A stretch of DNA of 64,000 nt from DASRDE01 sp035938175. GTDB lineage: Bacteria > Vulcanimicrobiota > Vulcanimicrobiia > Vulcanimicrobiales > Vulcanimicrobiaceae. The notes under the pieces were generated by a model that did not search any database, was not told the DNA's origin, and was given only the letters and a program-made list of their open reading frames with translations. The first letter of the stretch is position 1. Each line of letters begins with the position of its first letter. Positions 32,205 to 41,655 of the stretch are shown one piece after another. The stretch spans positions 61,625 through 125,624 of the forward strand of contig DASZHD010000028.1 of NCBI GenBank assembly GCA_035938175.1, read 5' to 3'. Both the position numbers and the translations under genes were made by a program.

Positions 32205-34994
32205 ATGGCGACGCAGGTTGAGTCGGGACGGCCGTCCTCGGCTCGCCCGACCGGCACCGTCACGTTTCTGTTTTCGGATATCGAAGGCAGCACGGCGCGC
32301 TGGGATGCGGATAGTGCGGCAATGGCCGCTGCCCTTTCCCGGCACGATGCGATACTGCGCGAGAAATTGCAAGCGCACCGCGCCTACATCTTCAAAACGA
32401 TGGGCGATGCATTTTGCGCGGCGTTTGCGCAGCCGCGCGATGCAATCGGAGCCGCAATCGAGACGCAGCGCGCGCTACGCGCGGAGGATTTTTCCGGAGT
32501 CCAAGGCCTGCCGGTTCGAATGGCGGTGCATACCGGAACCGCCGACGAACGCGACGGCGACTATTTCGGGCCGGCCGTTAACCGCGTCGCGCGGCTTCTC
32601 GCGATCGCGCACGGCGGCCAGGTATTGATTTCGGGAGCGGCTGCGGGGTTGCTGGGGGCGGATATGCCGTCCGAGTGCAGCGTACGCGGCCTGGGCGAGC
32701 ATCGGCTGAAGGATCTCGCGTTGCCGGAACAGGTCTGGCAATTGTCTGCCCCGGGTCTACCGCAATCGTTTCCGCCACTGCGTTCGCTCGAACACCTGAC
32801 GAATAACCTGCCCGCGCAGCTTACGACGCTGGTCGGCCGTTCCGGCGTTCTCGCTGAAATCAAGCGCGCGCTCGCAGAACATCGCCTCGTTACATTGACC
32901 GGTGTGGGCGGCGCGGGCAAGACGCGCTGTGCTATCGCGGCCGGTGCGCAATCGATTGACGACTTCGACGACGGCGTTTGGCTCGTCGAGTTGGCGCCGA
33001 TTTCGGATTCCGGTTTCATCGCGATTGCCGTCGCGCAAACGTTGCGGTTGAAAGAAGAGCCGAACCGTCCGATATTGGACACGGTCGTGACGCACCTGAA
33101 ACGCAAACGGATGTTGCTGATCCTCGACAACTGCGAACACCTCATCGACGAAGCGCGTGCCGTGGTAACGGCGATCTTGCGGGAATGCGGCGGCGTTCGG
33201 ATTCTGACGACGAGCCGCGAACCGCTGAGCATAGCGGGAGAAGCGACGTACCGGATGCCGTCGCTTGCGATTCCGCCGCATCCGGAGCTGCTGTTTTCGG
33301 AGGGGGCGGCGGCCTTCGGTGCAGCGCAGCTTTTCGTCGACCGCGCGCTCGCAGGCAACGATCGCTTCGCGCTGACGCAAGAGAATGCGCCTTTCGTCGG
33401 TGAGATCTGCCGGCGGCTCGACGGCATACCGCTCGCAATCGAGCTGGCCGCGGCGCGCGTGAAGGTTCTCTCACCCCAACAACTGCTCCAGAAACTCGAC
33501 GAGCGTTTTCGCATACTCACCGGCGGCGACCGAAGCGCGTTGCCGCGCCACCAAACGATGCGGGCGTTGATCGATTGGAGCTACGACTTACTCTCGGACG
33601 AGGAGCGCTCGTTTTTCAGGATGCTTTCGATCTTCGCGGGCGGATTCACGCTGGAGACGGCCGCGGCGGTCCATCCCGGCGACGATGCCGAAGTCCTCGA
33701 TCGCCTTTCCTCGCTCGTCGACAAATCGCTCGTGCAGGCCGAGCCGGGGGAAAACGGAGTCCGCTACAAACTGCTGGAGTCCACGCGCGAATACGCGCGT
33801 GAGAAGCTCGCGCAGTCGGGCGAAGAGCAACGCGTCTCACGCGCGCATGCGCGCGCGTACGGGGAGCTCGCTGAAGGGCTCGAGACAACGTGGGAAAGGA
33901 TTCCCGACGCACAGTGGCTGGCGTCGATCGATCGGGATATGGAAAACTACCGCGCCGCCTTGGCGTGGGCGTTTGCACCGGACGGCGACACGTTAATCGG
34001 GCAGCGGCTGGCTTTGTACTTGAGAAAAGTGTGGCTCACGGCATTCGTTACCGAGGGCCGGCGTTGGATATGTCTGGCACAGGAGCACGTGCATGCCGGA
34101 ACGCCTGCCGAAGTGGTCGCGGCGGTGGACCTCGCCCAAGCGAGCTTCGCCGGCAGATTTCATCAATTCGAGACAAGCCTGACATGTGGCGAACGCGCTC
34201 TCGCACGGTACCGCGATGTCGTCGATCCCGTGCGTCGAGCGATGGCAAAAGAGATCGTCGCCGACGCACTGGTCATGCTCGGCAGAATCGGCGAAGGCGA
34301 AGCGCTGTTGCGAGAAGCGCTTGAAGAACGGCGTGCACAGGGCGCAAGTAAATCCGTTGCGGGGGTATTGCTGCTCATGGGGCAGGCGCGAGAGTTCGCC
34401 GGCGACGCGGCAGCAGCGCGCAAACTGTACGGCGAGGCGATGGCGGCGGCTCGCTCGGCGAATGGAGAGCGACTGGCAGCGCTCGTTGCCAACAATCTCG
34501 CCGAAGCCGAGTTCCGCCACGGCGACACGGCTTCGGCGCTGTGGTGGAGTTCGCAAGCGCTCTCCGATCTGCGCGCGCTCCGGGACACGCAGCTGCTGTC
34601 CATTGCGCTGTGCAATCGATCCGCGTATCTGCTTGATTTGCAGCGGTACGACGAAGCTCGCGGCTCCGCCGCCGAGGCACTGGCAGCAATGCCGGCTGCA
34701 GAGCAGGGTGCTCCGTACTTCATCGCCTTGCAGCATTTGGCGGCCGTCGCGGCGTTGCGTCCGGACGGCGCGCAGGACGTCGAAGATCGCCGGCTCGCCG
34801 CGCGCATACTTGGCTACGTCGATGCATGCTTTGCGGCGCTGGAAGGGCCGCGCGACCACACCGAGCAGGTCGAATACGAAGCCGCTCTTTCAAGACTGCG
34901 GCGAGACCTCGACGAGAACGATCTCACGGCGCTGATGTCGGAAGGCGCCGCATGGAGCGCAGAGCAAGCCGCCGAGTGCGCGATGCTGGTTTGA
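32205..34994 (+). CDS. Class III adenylate/guanylate cyclase fused to NB-ARC-type STAND ATPase with helical repeats
   Basis: 929 residues. Residues ~17-175 are a class III nucleotide cyclase with both metal Asp (D25 in FSDIEGST, D68 in MGDAF), a base-selecting Lys (K64) and the Asn/Arg pair of the transition state (N126, R130), so it should be catalytic. Residues ~205-480 are an NB-ARC ATPase: Walker A GVGGAGKTR (233-241), Walker B LLILDN (D308), TSRE sensor. The rest is helical repeat (TPR-like) for ligand or partner binding. Such STAND cyclases are inferred to switch cNMP production on a bound signal. No operon partner; DUF72 follows. Confidence 0.88.
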   Translation: MATQVESGRPSSARPTGTVTFLFSDIEGSTARWDADSAAMAAALSRHDAILREKLQAHRAYIFKTMGDAFCAAFAQPRDAIGAAIETQRALRAEDFSGVQGLPVRMAVHTGTADERDGDYFGPAVNRVARLLAIAHGGQVLISGAAAGLLGADMPSECSVRGLGEHRLKDLALPEQVWQLSAPGLPQSFPPLRSLEHLTNNLPAQLTTLVGRSGVLAEIKRALAEHRLVTLTGVGGAGKTRCAIAAGAQSIDDFDDGVWLVELAPISDSGFIAIAVAQTLRLKEEPNRPILDTVVTHLKRKRMLLILDNCEHLIDEARAVVTAILRECGGVRILTTSREPLSIAGEATYRMPSLAIPPHPELLFSEGAAAFGAAQLFVDRALAGNDRFALTQENAPFVGEICRRLDGIPLAIELAAARVKVLSPQQLLQKLDERFRILTGGDRSALPRHQTMRALIDWSYDLLSDEERSFFRMLSIFAGGFTLETAAAVHPGDDAEVLDRLSSLVDKSLVQAEPGENGVRYKLLESTREYAREKLAQSGEEQRVSRAHARAYGELAEGLETTWERIPDAQWLASIDRDMENYRAALAWAFAPDGDTLIGQRLALYLRKVWLTAFVTEGRRWICLAQEHVHAGTPAEVVAAVDLAQASFAGRFHQFETSLTCGERALARYRDVVDPVRRAMAKEIVADALVMLGRIGEGEALLREALEERRAQGASKSVAGVLLLMGQAREFAGDAAAARKLYGEAMAAARSANGERLAALVANNLAEAEFRHGDTASALWWSSQALSDLRALRDTQLLSIALCNRSAYLLDLQRYDEARGSAAEALAAMPAAEQGAPYFIALQHLAAVAALRPDGAQDVEDRRLAARILGYVDACFAALEGPRDHTEQVEYEAALSRLRRDLDENDLTALMSEGAAWSAEQAAECAMLV

Positions 34995-35008
34995 GCCGGA
35001 ACGAACCC

Positions 35009-35860
35009 GTGATTTTCGTCGGCACGTGCGGCTACTCGTACAAAGACTGGATCGGCCCGTTCTATCCGCCGACGGTTCGAAAAGAAGAGATGCTGCCGTA
35101 CTATGCAAGCATTTTTCATGCCGTCGAAATCGATGCGTCCTTCTACGGTATACTAGCGCCGAACGTTACGCGGCGCATGATCACGGCGACGCCCGATCGT
35201 TTTCGTTTCTGTTTCAAGGCGCCGCAGACGGTCACGCATGCACCGGATCTCACGACGCCGCACGTACATCCCGACGCCAACCTCTTCACGGAAAGCCTGC
35301 GCCCAATGGTCGACGCCGGCAAACTGGGCGCCGTATTGCTGCAGTTTCCGAACGGTTTTCGACCGGCTCCGGCGGCCGTGGCGTATTTTGAACGCATCGT
35401 CGAAGCGTTCGAGGATCTGCCGCTCGTGGCCGAATTTCGAAACGGCGAGTGGCAAACGGCGCGCACCATCGAGCTTCTCTCGGAACTGAACGTGGGCTGG
35501 TGCAACGTGGACATGCCGCGTTATGAATCGCTGATGCTTCCCAGTTCCGACGTCACCGGCAGCGTCGGCTACCTGCGATTTCACGGACGCAATGCGGAGA
35601 AATGGTGGACCGGCGACAATGCGACGCGCTACGACTACCTCTACACTGCCGAAGAACTCGTGCCGTGGGCCGATCGCGTCGCGGAGGTTCAAGAGCAAGC
35701 CGAACAAACGTATGCGTTCTTCAACAATCATGCGCGCGGCAACGCGGTACGGAATGCGGAGGTATTCGCGGAGTTAGTCCGCGAGCGGTACGGATCGGCG
35801 GCCGACGCCGTCGTGGAACGGCTGGGACGGTATCCCGCTCAGGGTTCGCTATTTGAGTAA
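35009..35860 (+). CDS. DUF72 family protein (YecE-like)
   Basis: 283 residues with the TIM-barrel-like DUF72 pattern: VGTCGYSYKDWIGPFYP near the start, EIDASFYG, RFCFKAPQTVTH, LLQFP, EFRN, and YLRFHGR in the second half. Its biochemical role is unknown despite wide distribution. Start is uncertain: GTG at 35009 gives the normal N-terminus; a TTG at 34991 overlapping the cyclase stop is the alternative. It ends 12 bases inside the opposite-strand acylase gene. Confidence 0.83.
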   Translation: MIFVGTCGYSYKDWIGPFYPPTVRKEEMLPYYASIFHAVEIDASFYGILAPNVTRRMITATPDRFRFCFKAPQTVTHAPDLTTPHVHPDANLFTESLRPMVDAGKLGAVLLQFPNGFRPAPAAVAYFERIVEAFEDLPLVAEFRNGEWQTARTIELLSELNVGWCNVDMPRYESLMLPSSDVTGSVGYLRFHGRNAEKWWTGDNATRYDYLYTAEELVPWADRVAEVQEQAEQTYAFFNNHARGNAVRNAEVFAELVRERYGSAADAVVERLGRYPAQGSLFE

Positions 35861-38053
35861 CAAGTGCTCGCGCGCGTCCCGCATCACATCCGCATCCGAG
35901 AACGGCAGCGGTACGAGTTTGCCGGCAATCCAGTCCCCTCGCAGATCGTTGTAGTGCCGCGATGCGATTTCACCGGATTCGCCTGCCGGTAAACTCAAGC
36001 CGCCGCGATCCCATTCCCCGGCACACCACACGGCGCGGAAGCTTTGTGCGATGTCGTCGGTCTGCACGCGCACGGTGTACCGATCGCCGTTGCCCGGAAG
36101 CGGCGCGAGGTTCAAGAACGGAAAGCCGATCGGACCGAACGGGTGCACCATCGCAACCGCACCTGCCGCCGCCCAGGGTTTGCGCGGCGGAGCATCGCCG
36201 AAGCGCTGCAGCACTTCTGTGAGCTCCTCCGGTTGACTGCCGCGCAGCGCATCGAACGGCGCATAGGGTGAGATCGCGATAGCCTCGATGCTCGCACGAA
36301 TGTCACGCTCCAAACCCGCAGCCGTGGACTTCGGATCGTACGACCCGTCCCACGAAGCCAGCTCCTTGATCGTGCGGGCGGGCAACGTGCCCGGATGCGA
36401 GCGAGCAAAGGCGGCGACGTCACGCGCGAATTGCGCGTCGATCGGCGACGTCGTATCCAGCTGCATCCGGGCGAAATACGACGCATCGTAGGTGCGCCGC
36501 GCGTGCAGCAGCTGCGCGATGCGGTAGGCGCGGTACGGCGGCGCGAACATCGGCGAGAGACGGTACGGATACCCGGCCGCGTACATCTTATTGTTTGCAC
36601 TCAGCGCCATTGCGTTTCGCGACGCAGCGATCGACGGCAAACGATCGAAGGGCACCGGCGCATACGCGTTTTCAAGGTCGCGCGCGGGATGGACGTACCT
36701 GCCCCATGCGGGATCGTCGGGCACCGTTCCGGCCAAATGGTAGGCGATGCGGCCGTCGGCGCCCGCGATGAAAAAGTTTTGCGGCGGTCCGGCGTAGGTG
36801 CGCAGCGCAGCCAGCGCTTCGTCGGTATCGGATGCCCGGTTCAGCGCGAATATCGTGCTGACGGCGGAGCGCGCATCGCCGTACGCGGTCCAGCGTTCCA
36901 AAATCATGCGCTCGCCGTGCCCGGGAATTGCGAACTCTCGGCCGGACCGGTAATACCATTTCGTGGTGTCGCCCGCGAAGCGCACGTGAAATGTTTCGCG
37001 CTTCCAACCGGTACGATGCAGATTTCCCGCTTGAAACAGGCTGAGCGTCGAGACCATAGCCGTGGTCGTAGCCCAAGCGATACGTTCGTTGTGTCCCAAA
37101 ACGATGCCGGGAAGGCCCGGGATCGTTACGCCTGCCACGTGCAGCTGCGGCGCACGAATCTCCACGGCGTACCAAATACCGGGAATGCTCAGGCTCAGGT
37201 GCGGATCGTTCGCAATAAGCGCGCAGCCCGATTTCGTTCGAACGCCGCCCGCGGCCCATGCGTTGCTTCCCGATTGTTGAAAGGTTAGACCGCGCGGTCC
37301 CATCCATGCCAGTCGTTCGGTGTCGCGCGCAGGTGCACGTTTACCGTCGGCCGCGACATCGTACGCCGGATCGGAGAGCGGAAGAAGGTGCGCGAAGCGC
37401 TCGGGAGAGTTGGCCCGCCAAAGCGCATCCCGCTGCAACACATTCTCAGCCGTATCGCCCACGGAGATCGCCAGAGCCATCGCCACCGCGAGCGAATCCT
37501 TACCGGTCCATGCACGCGGGCGGTACAACAGCAGGCGAAATTCCAGCGGCAGCGGCTGCGAGCGATACGCCGCGTTTACGCCGGCCGCAAAGGCTTGCAC
37601 GTCGGCGCGATCGCGATCGTTCAGATGTTTCCATTGGCGATCGACGATGTCGCGCACGTCGAACGCCCGCAGCGCTTCGTCCGCCGGAAGCTGGATCGGG
37701 CCGAGCATCTCGGAGAGCTCGCCGTACGCGTAGCGCCGTATGAGGTCCATTTGAAAGAGCCGGTCCGAGCCTTGCGCAAAGCCTTCGGCGAAAAACGCGG
37801 CACGCTGCGTGCCCGCACGAACGTGCGGAATTCCGCGCGCGTCGCGATAGATGGACGCCGGCGCTTCGATCGGAAGGTTGCCGATGCTTCCGGACACGGG
37901 TGCGGCGGCGCGCAGACCGTTTACGACGTACCCGCCGTAAACAAGTGCACAGAGGACGATCGCAACGGGCCACGCGGCGGCGTGGCGTGCTAAGCGCGCC
38001 CACGTCCGGTGGTGCGCGCGGACGGCCTTTTCTTTGTCGATCGCGTCGATCAT
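35849..38053 (-). CDS. Penicillin acylase family Ntn-hydrolase, membrane-anchored
   Basis: 734 residues. An N-terminal hydrophobic helix (AWPVAIVLCALVYGGYV) anchors or exports the protein. The family start EAPASIYRDARGIPHVRA is near residue 63, and the self-cleavage and nucleophile site GSNAWA lies at Ser263 after a spacer, so the precursor would split into alpha (~60-262) and beta (263-734) chains. NDPHLSLSIPGIWY and the later HNERIAWATT are conserved. These enzymes hydrolyse amides such as penicillins or acyl-homoserine lactones; the substrate is not predictable. Divergent from the MalT-like gene by 49 bases. Confidence 0.88.
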   Translation of the reverse strand: MIDAIDKEKAVRAHHRTWARLARHAAAWPVAIVLCALVYGGYVVNGLRAAAPVSGSIGNLPIEAPASIYRDARGIPHVRAGTQRAAFFAEGFAQGSDRLFQMDLIRRYAYGELSEMLGPIQLPADEALRAFDVRDIVDRQWKHLNDRDRADVQAFAAGVNAAYRSQPLPLEFRLLLYRPRAWTGKDSLAVAMALAISVGDTAENVLQRDALWRANSPERFAHLLPLSDPAYDVAADGKRAPARDTERLAWMGPRGLTFQQSGSNAWAAGGVRTKSGCALIANDPHLSLSIPGIWYAVEIRAPQLHVAGVTIPGLPGIVLGHNERIAWATTTAMVSTLSLFQAGNLHRTGWKRETFHVRFAGDTTKWYYRSGREFAIPGHGERMILERWTAYGDARSAVSTIFALNRASDTDEALAALRTYAGPPQNFFIAGADGRIAYHLAGTVPDDPAWGRYVHPARDLENAYAPVPFDRLPSIAASRNAMALSANNKMYAAGYPYRLSPMFAPPYRAYRIAQLLHARRTYDASYFARMQLDTTSPIDAQFARDVAAFARSHPGTLPARTIKELASWDGSYDPKSTAAGLERDIRASIEAIAISPYAPFDALRGSQPEELTEVLQRFGDAPPRKPWAAAGAVAMVHPFGPIGFPFLNLAPLPGNGDRYTVRVQTDDIAQSFRAVWCAGEWDRGGLSLPAGESGEIASRHYNDLRGDWIAGKLVPLPFSDADVMRDAREHLLLK

Positions 38054-38102
38054 CGCGCCTTCCTCGTCGACAATTTTATCGCAAATGGCCGAACACTAGG
38101 GT

Positions 38103-40586
38103 ATGGCCTCGACCGGGAGTTCTCCGGCGCCCCCGCTGCACACCATCGGCCGCCGGCGCCTCGCGGCGCTATTCCGGCGCGCTTCTCGCGCGCGCGTGAC
38201 GCTGTGCGTGGCTCCCGCGGGCTATGGAAAAACGACCGCACTCAACCAGTTCTTGGGCCGGAACGCGCGCAACGTGGCGCGCGTGACCCTCAGCCGCCGG
38301 ACCGCTGGACTCTTTAATGTAGTCCGAGAGATAGCATCCGAACTTTCGCGCGTGCTGATGAGGCCCGAATTGACGCTGTCCGCCGTCTTCGACCGGGTCG
38401 CGGTCTCGGAGACGCCGGAACTCGATCTGGCCCGATGGCTTCAATCGCATCTTCCCGACCACGACGTCGAGCTGGTCATCGACGATCTGGACGCAGTCGC
38501 CGCCGACGCGCAGGTCGTGCGTTTTCTCGACCGGGTAATTCGCGACGCTCCGCAGCTGCGCTGGTACCTGCTCACGCGGAACTCCGGTTCGCTGCCGTTG
38601 CCCAACTGGATGGCCGACGGCCTGCTCGACTTGCCGCTCGACCAGCATTCACTGGCATTTACCGACGAGGAAACGCTCGCGCTCTCGCGCCGTTACGAGG
38701 TCCTCACGGCGGTGCAGGCGCGGGATTTAACGGCCTCCATGCACGGCTGGCCGCTCGGCATCGCCGTCCGCCTGCGGCACGGCGCCCGTTTCGGCGACCT
38801 CGTCTACGATCGCCGCAACACCGCCGGTGCGTACCGGGCGCTGCTGGACGCCTGTTACCGCCGCTGCTCGGAACGCGAGCGCGATCTGCTGCTGGATACC
38901 GCACTGATGCAGCGCCTGCATCCGGCCGCCGTCCGCGCGTTGGGTTGGCGCGACGGGGGCAAGCTGCTGCGCCGCCTTCAAACGCAATTTCCGCATTTTT
39001 TCAACGCGACGAGCGGTTCGCTCGCGTATGACGACTTGACGCGGGCGTATCTGTTAGAGCGCCTGAACGATCGCGGGCAAGAGGCGTTTTCCGCGGCGAT
39101 TCAACGTTGCGGGCACGCGCTGGAAGAGTCGGCACATCCGGGCGAAGCGCTCGCGCTCTACGTCGAGCAAAACGCATCCGCCGAACTGGTACTGCTGCTG
39201 GAAGAACACGGTTTTGCGATGATCGATTCGGGCAGCGCGAATCTGGTGAACGAAGCGCTGAACGCGCTGCCCAACGACTCGGGCGTGGCGCGGCCCGTAA
39301 CCCTGGCGCTGCGCGGTTCGTATGAATCGCGGCTGGGACGATACGACGTCGCGGAAGCGTGGTACGTTCACGCGCTCAAGCAGTCATCGGGCGCCCTCCA
39401 CGACGAGATCGCGTACCGCTATGGCTGCGATTTGCTGCGTCGTCAGCGGCCGGACTGCATTCCGCTGCTCGAGGGCTTGGCAGAGCGCGTTGCCAACCGC
39501 GAAATGTTCGCCAATGCGTGCTCGGCGTTGGCGCAAGCGTACTTTCTGGAAGATCGCGTCGACGACGGCCGCCGCGTCATGCGCAGTGCGATATCGGCGC
39601 TCGCAGACGTGCAAAACGTCGAAGTTCTTGCGCGCACGCTCGGCCGCGCGGCCTACGTGTGTTTGTACTCCGACGATCTACGCGGCGCCGACGATTTCGG
39701 CCGTCAAGCCGTGCAGCTCGCGGTGCCCGCGCGGCAGTACGTGGTTGCGATCGGTGCTCTGTCCGTTTTGTACAGCGTCGCCTGCGAGGCGGGGCGCGTG
39801 GAAGATGCGCTGGAGCATCTGCAGCAGCTCGCGCAGCTCAGCACGACGACGGGGAATTTGGATTTTCAGCTGTACGCGCTTGCCGGTGCGTACGAGCTGT
39901 ACGCGGAAAGTTACGATTTGAACGGCATTGCGCGCTGCGAAACGGCGCTCAAGTCGTTCGACCTGCATTACGACACGAGTACGACGCTCGAAGCATTGCT
40001 GCCGGCTCGCGCGTTGCAGCACGCCTGGCGCGGCGATTTCGAACGCGCGTACGCGCTGCTTGCCCCAAGCGCCTCACAGCAGCGCGGAGCCGAATGGAAA
40101 GCGCAGCGGCATGCGGAGCTGGCGCTCTACGCCGCGGCCTGCGAGCGGCGTGAGGACGCACAGCGCGAACTCGACGACGCCGAAAACTCGATCGCGCAAG
40201 CGCGTGCCGGCACGCACATGGGAACGCAAGCGCAGATCGTTCTCGCGATCGCGTATAGTTTGCTGGGTCTGCGCCGGCAGGCAGAACGCTGCCTCCAAGC
40301 GGCAGCCGTCGACGTCGCCTCGTTCGACCGGCTGAAGCTGCTCTTCGCGGCAGCTTTGGAACTGCACCGCCGCTGGAGCGGACATTCGAACCATGTACAA
40401 CTCTTGTCCGCTTTCGAACGGCTGTATTCCGCGCGTTTCGGCGGCTTTGCGAAAATGCTCGAACAGATTCCGATGCCCGTAGCGGTCCGCTCGCTTCTTT
40501 CGCGCGCGAAGAACTCCGACGATTTCGGATCGGCGCAGCTGCTGGACATGCTCGAGCGGTATCCCGAGGTTTCGTTGGCAGGATGA
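38103..40586 (+). CDS. MalT-like STAND ATPase lacking a DNA-binding domain
   Basis: 827 residues. N-terminal region TIGRRRLAALFRRA resembles the MalT start, then Walker A APAGYGKTT (K43) and Walker B ELVIDDLDA near 125. The middle part has the MalT-type winged helix, and the C-terminal half is helical repeat. A LuxR-type HTH, normally at the end of MalT/LuxR regulators, is absent: the protein ends YPEVSLAG without one. It therefore probably signals through a partner. The following gene starts within its stop (ATGA), an HD-GYP protein, which is the most likely partner. Confidence 0.75.
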   Translation: MASTGSSPAPPLHTIGRRRLAALFRRASRARVTLCVAPAGYGKTTALNQFLGRNARNVARVTLSRRTAGLFNVVREIASELSRVLMRPELTLSAVFDRVAVSETPELDLARWLQSHLPDHDVELVIDDLDAVAADAQVVRFLDRVIRDAPQLRWYLLTRNSGSLPLPNWMADGLLDLPLDQHSLAFTDEETLALSRRYEVLTAVQARDLTASMHGWPLGIAVRLRHGARFGDLVYDRRNTAGAYRALLDACYRRCSERERDLLLDTALMQRLHPAAVRALGWRDGGKLLRRLQTQFPHFFNATSGSLAYDDLTRAYLLERLNDRGQEAFSAAIQRCGHALEESAHPGEALALYVEQNASAELVLLLEEHGFAMIDSGSANLVNEALNALPNDSGVARPVTLALRGSYESRLGRYDVAEAWYVHALKQSSGALHDEIAYRYGCDLLRRQRPDCIPLLEGLAERVANREMFANACSALAQAYFLEDRVDDGRRVMRSAISALADVQNVEVLARTLGRAAYVCLYSDDLRGADDFGRQAVQLAVPARQYVVAIGALSVLYSVACEAGRVEDALEHLQQLAQLSTTTGNLDFQLYALAGAYELYAESYDLNGIARCETALKSFDLHYDTSTTLEALLPARALQHAWRGDFERAYALLAPSASQQRGAEWKAQRHAELALYAAACERREDAQRELDDAENSIAQARAGTHMGTQAQIVLAIAYSLLGLRRQAERCLQAAAVDVASFDRLKLLFAAALELHRRWSGHSNHVQLLSAFERLYSARFGGFAKMLEQIPMPVAVRSLLSRAKNSDDFGSAQLLDMLERYPEVSLAG

Positions 40587-41545
40587 GTCCAAGCATTTTC
40601 GATACGCGAACGGCCGAACGGGATTGCAGCGCGATCGATGCGATGCGCCGCGAGATCGCAACGGAGATCTTGTACAAGAGCGCGTCTTCGCGCGAGCGCA
40701 CGGTGATTGCCGACGCATTCGTCGATACGACGATCGATCGTCTGATCGAGGGGCGCGCGCTCGGAACGCTGGACCCGCTGTCGGCATGGCTTCGGACCGT
40801 GCTCGACCGGCCCGCGCTTTCCCCGGGCGCAACGATCGTCGGCGACACGTGCATCGTGCTCGAAGCGGCATTGGCGCGGGCAGGCCTTCTGGGCTCCGCG
40901 CTCGGCGCGGAACTGCGCGCGGTCGGCGATATGGCGCTGGAGCGTCTGCGAGTGGAGACGTGTACCGTTCCGGCAGCCTCTATCGACGAAGTCGACGCCC
41001 GTATCAACGATCTGGTCGCCAGGCTCGAATCCGCGGATATTCTAACGGCGGAACACTCGCGCGCCGTCGGATCGTGGTGCGCACGGCTCGGGCGGCGCTT
41101 AGGACTATCCGATTCCGAGGTAACGCTCCTGACCCGGTGCGGCCTGCTGCACGACATCGGCAAGCTGAAGGTTCCAAAGGAAATCCTGAACGCCCCGCGC
41201 GCGCTCAGCACCGCCGAGTGGAAGGTGATCCGCGCGCACGCAACGGCCGGAGAGAACCTCGCGAAAAAAGAGCCGCTTCTTCGCGACACCCTCCCGGCGA
41301 TTCGCAGTCACCACGAGCGCTTCACGGGCGGAGGATATCCCGACGACTTACGCGGCGAGGCCATTCCGTTCGTCGCCCGCGTTGTAACGGTGGCGGACTG
41401 CTTCAACGCGATGATCGGTCGCCGCCCGTACCGCCCGCCGCTGGCGCCGTCTGTAGCGCTCCTCGAGCTGCGGCAAAACCGCGGCACGCAATTCGACCCC
41501 GACGTCGTCGACGCCATGGAAGAGGTCGTCCTGCACGCCCGTTAA
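40583..41545 (+). CDS. HD-GYP domain phosphodiesterase-like protein
   Basis: 320 residues. N-terminal half (1-145) is helical and unassigned. The HD-GYP domain covers ~150-320, with HDIGK (190-194), HHER (243-246), GYP (251-253) and ADCFNAM (D272), so metal and catalytic residues are intact and c-di-GMP phosphodiesterase activity is expected. The motif reads HHERFTGGGYP, fully consistent with active members. Translationally coupled to the MalT-like ATPase. Confidence 0.88.
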   Translation: MSPSIFDTRTAERDCSAIDAMRREIATEILYKSASSRERTVIADAFVDTTIDRLIEGRALGTLDPLSAWLRTVLDRPALSPGATIVGDTCIVLEAALARAGLLGSALGAELRAVGDMALERLRVETCTVPAASIDEVDARINDLVARLESADILTAEHSRAVGSWCARLGRRLGLSDSEVTLLTRCGLLHDIGKLKVPKEILNAPRALSTAEWKVIRAHATAGENLAKKEPLLRDTLPAIRSHHERFTGGGYPDDLRGEAIPFVARVVTVADCFNAMIGRRPYRPPLAPSVALLELRQNRGTQFDPDVVDAMEEVVLHAR

Positions 41546-41655
41546 GAGACTGTAAAGGGACGTGATATTTCGCGTTCCGTTTGTTAAAGTTTTCATACGA
41601 CGCTTTCTTGCTCTCCATGCGGGGGAGCAGGTGCTCGACTAGGGAGAACGAGAGC

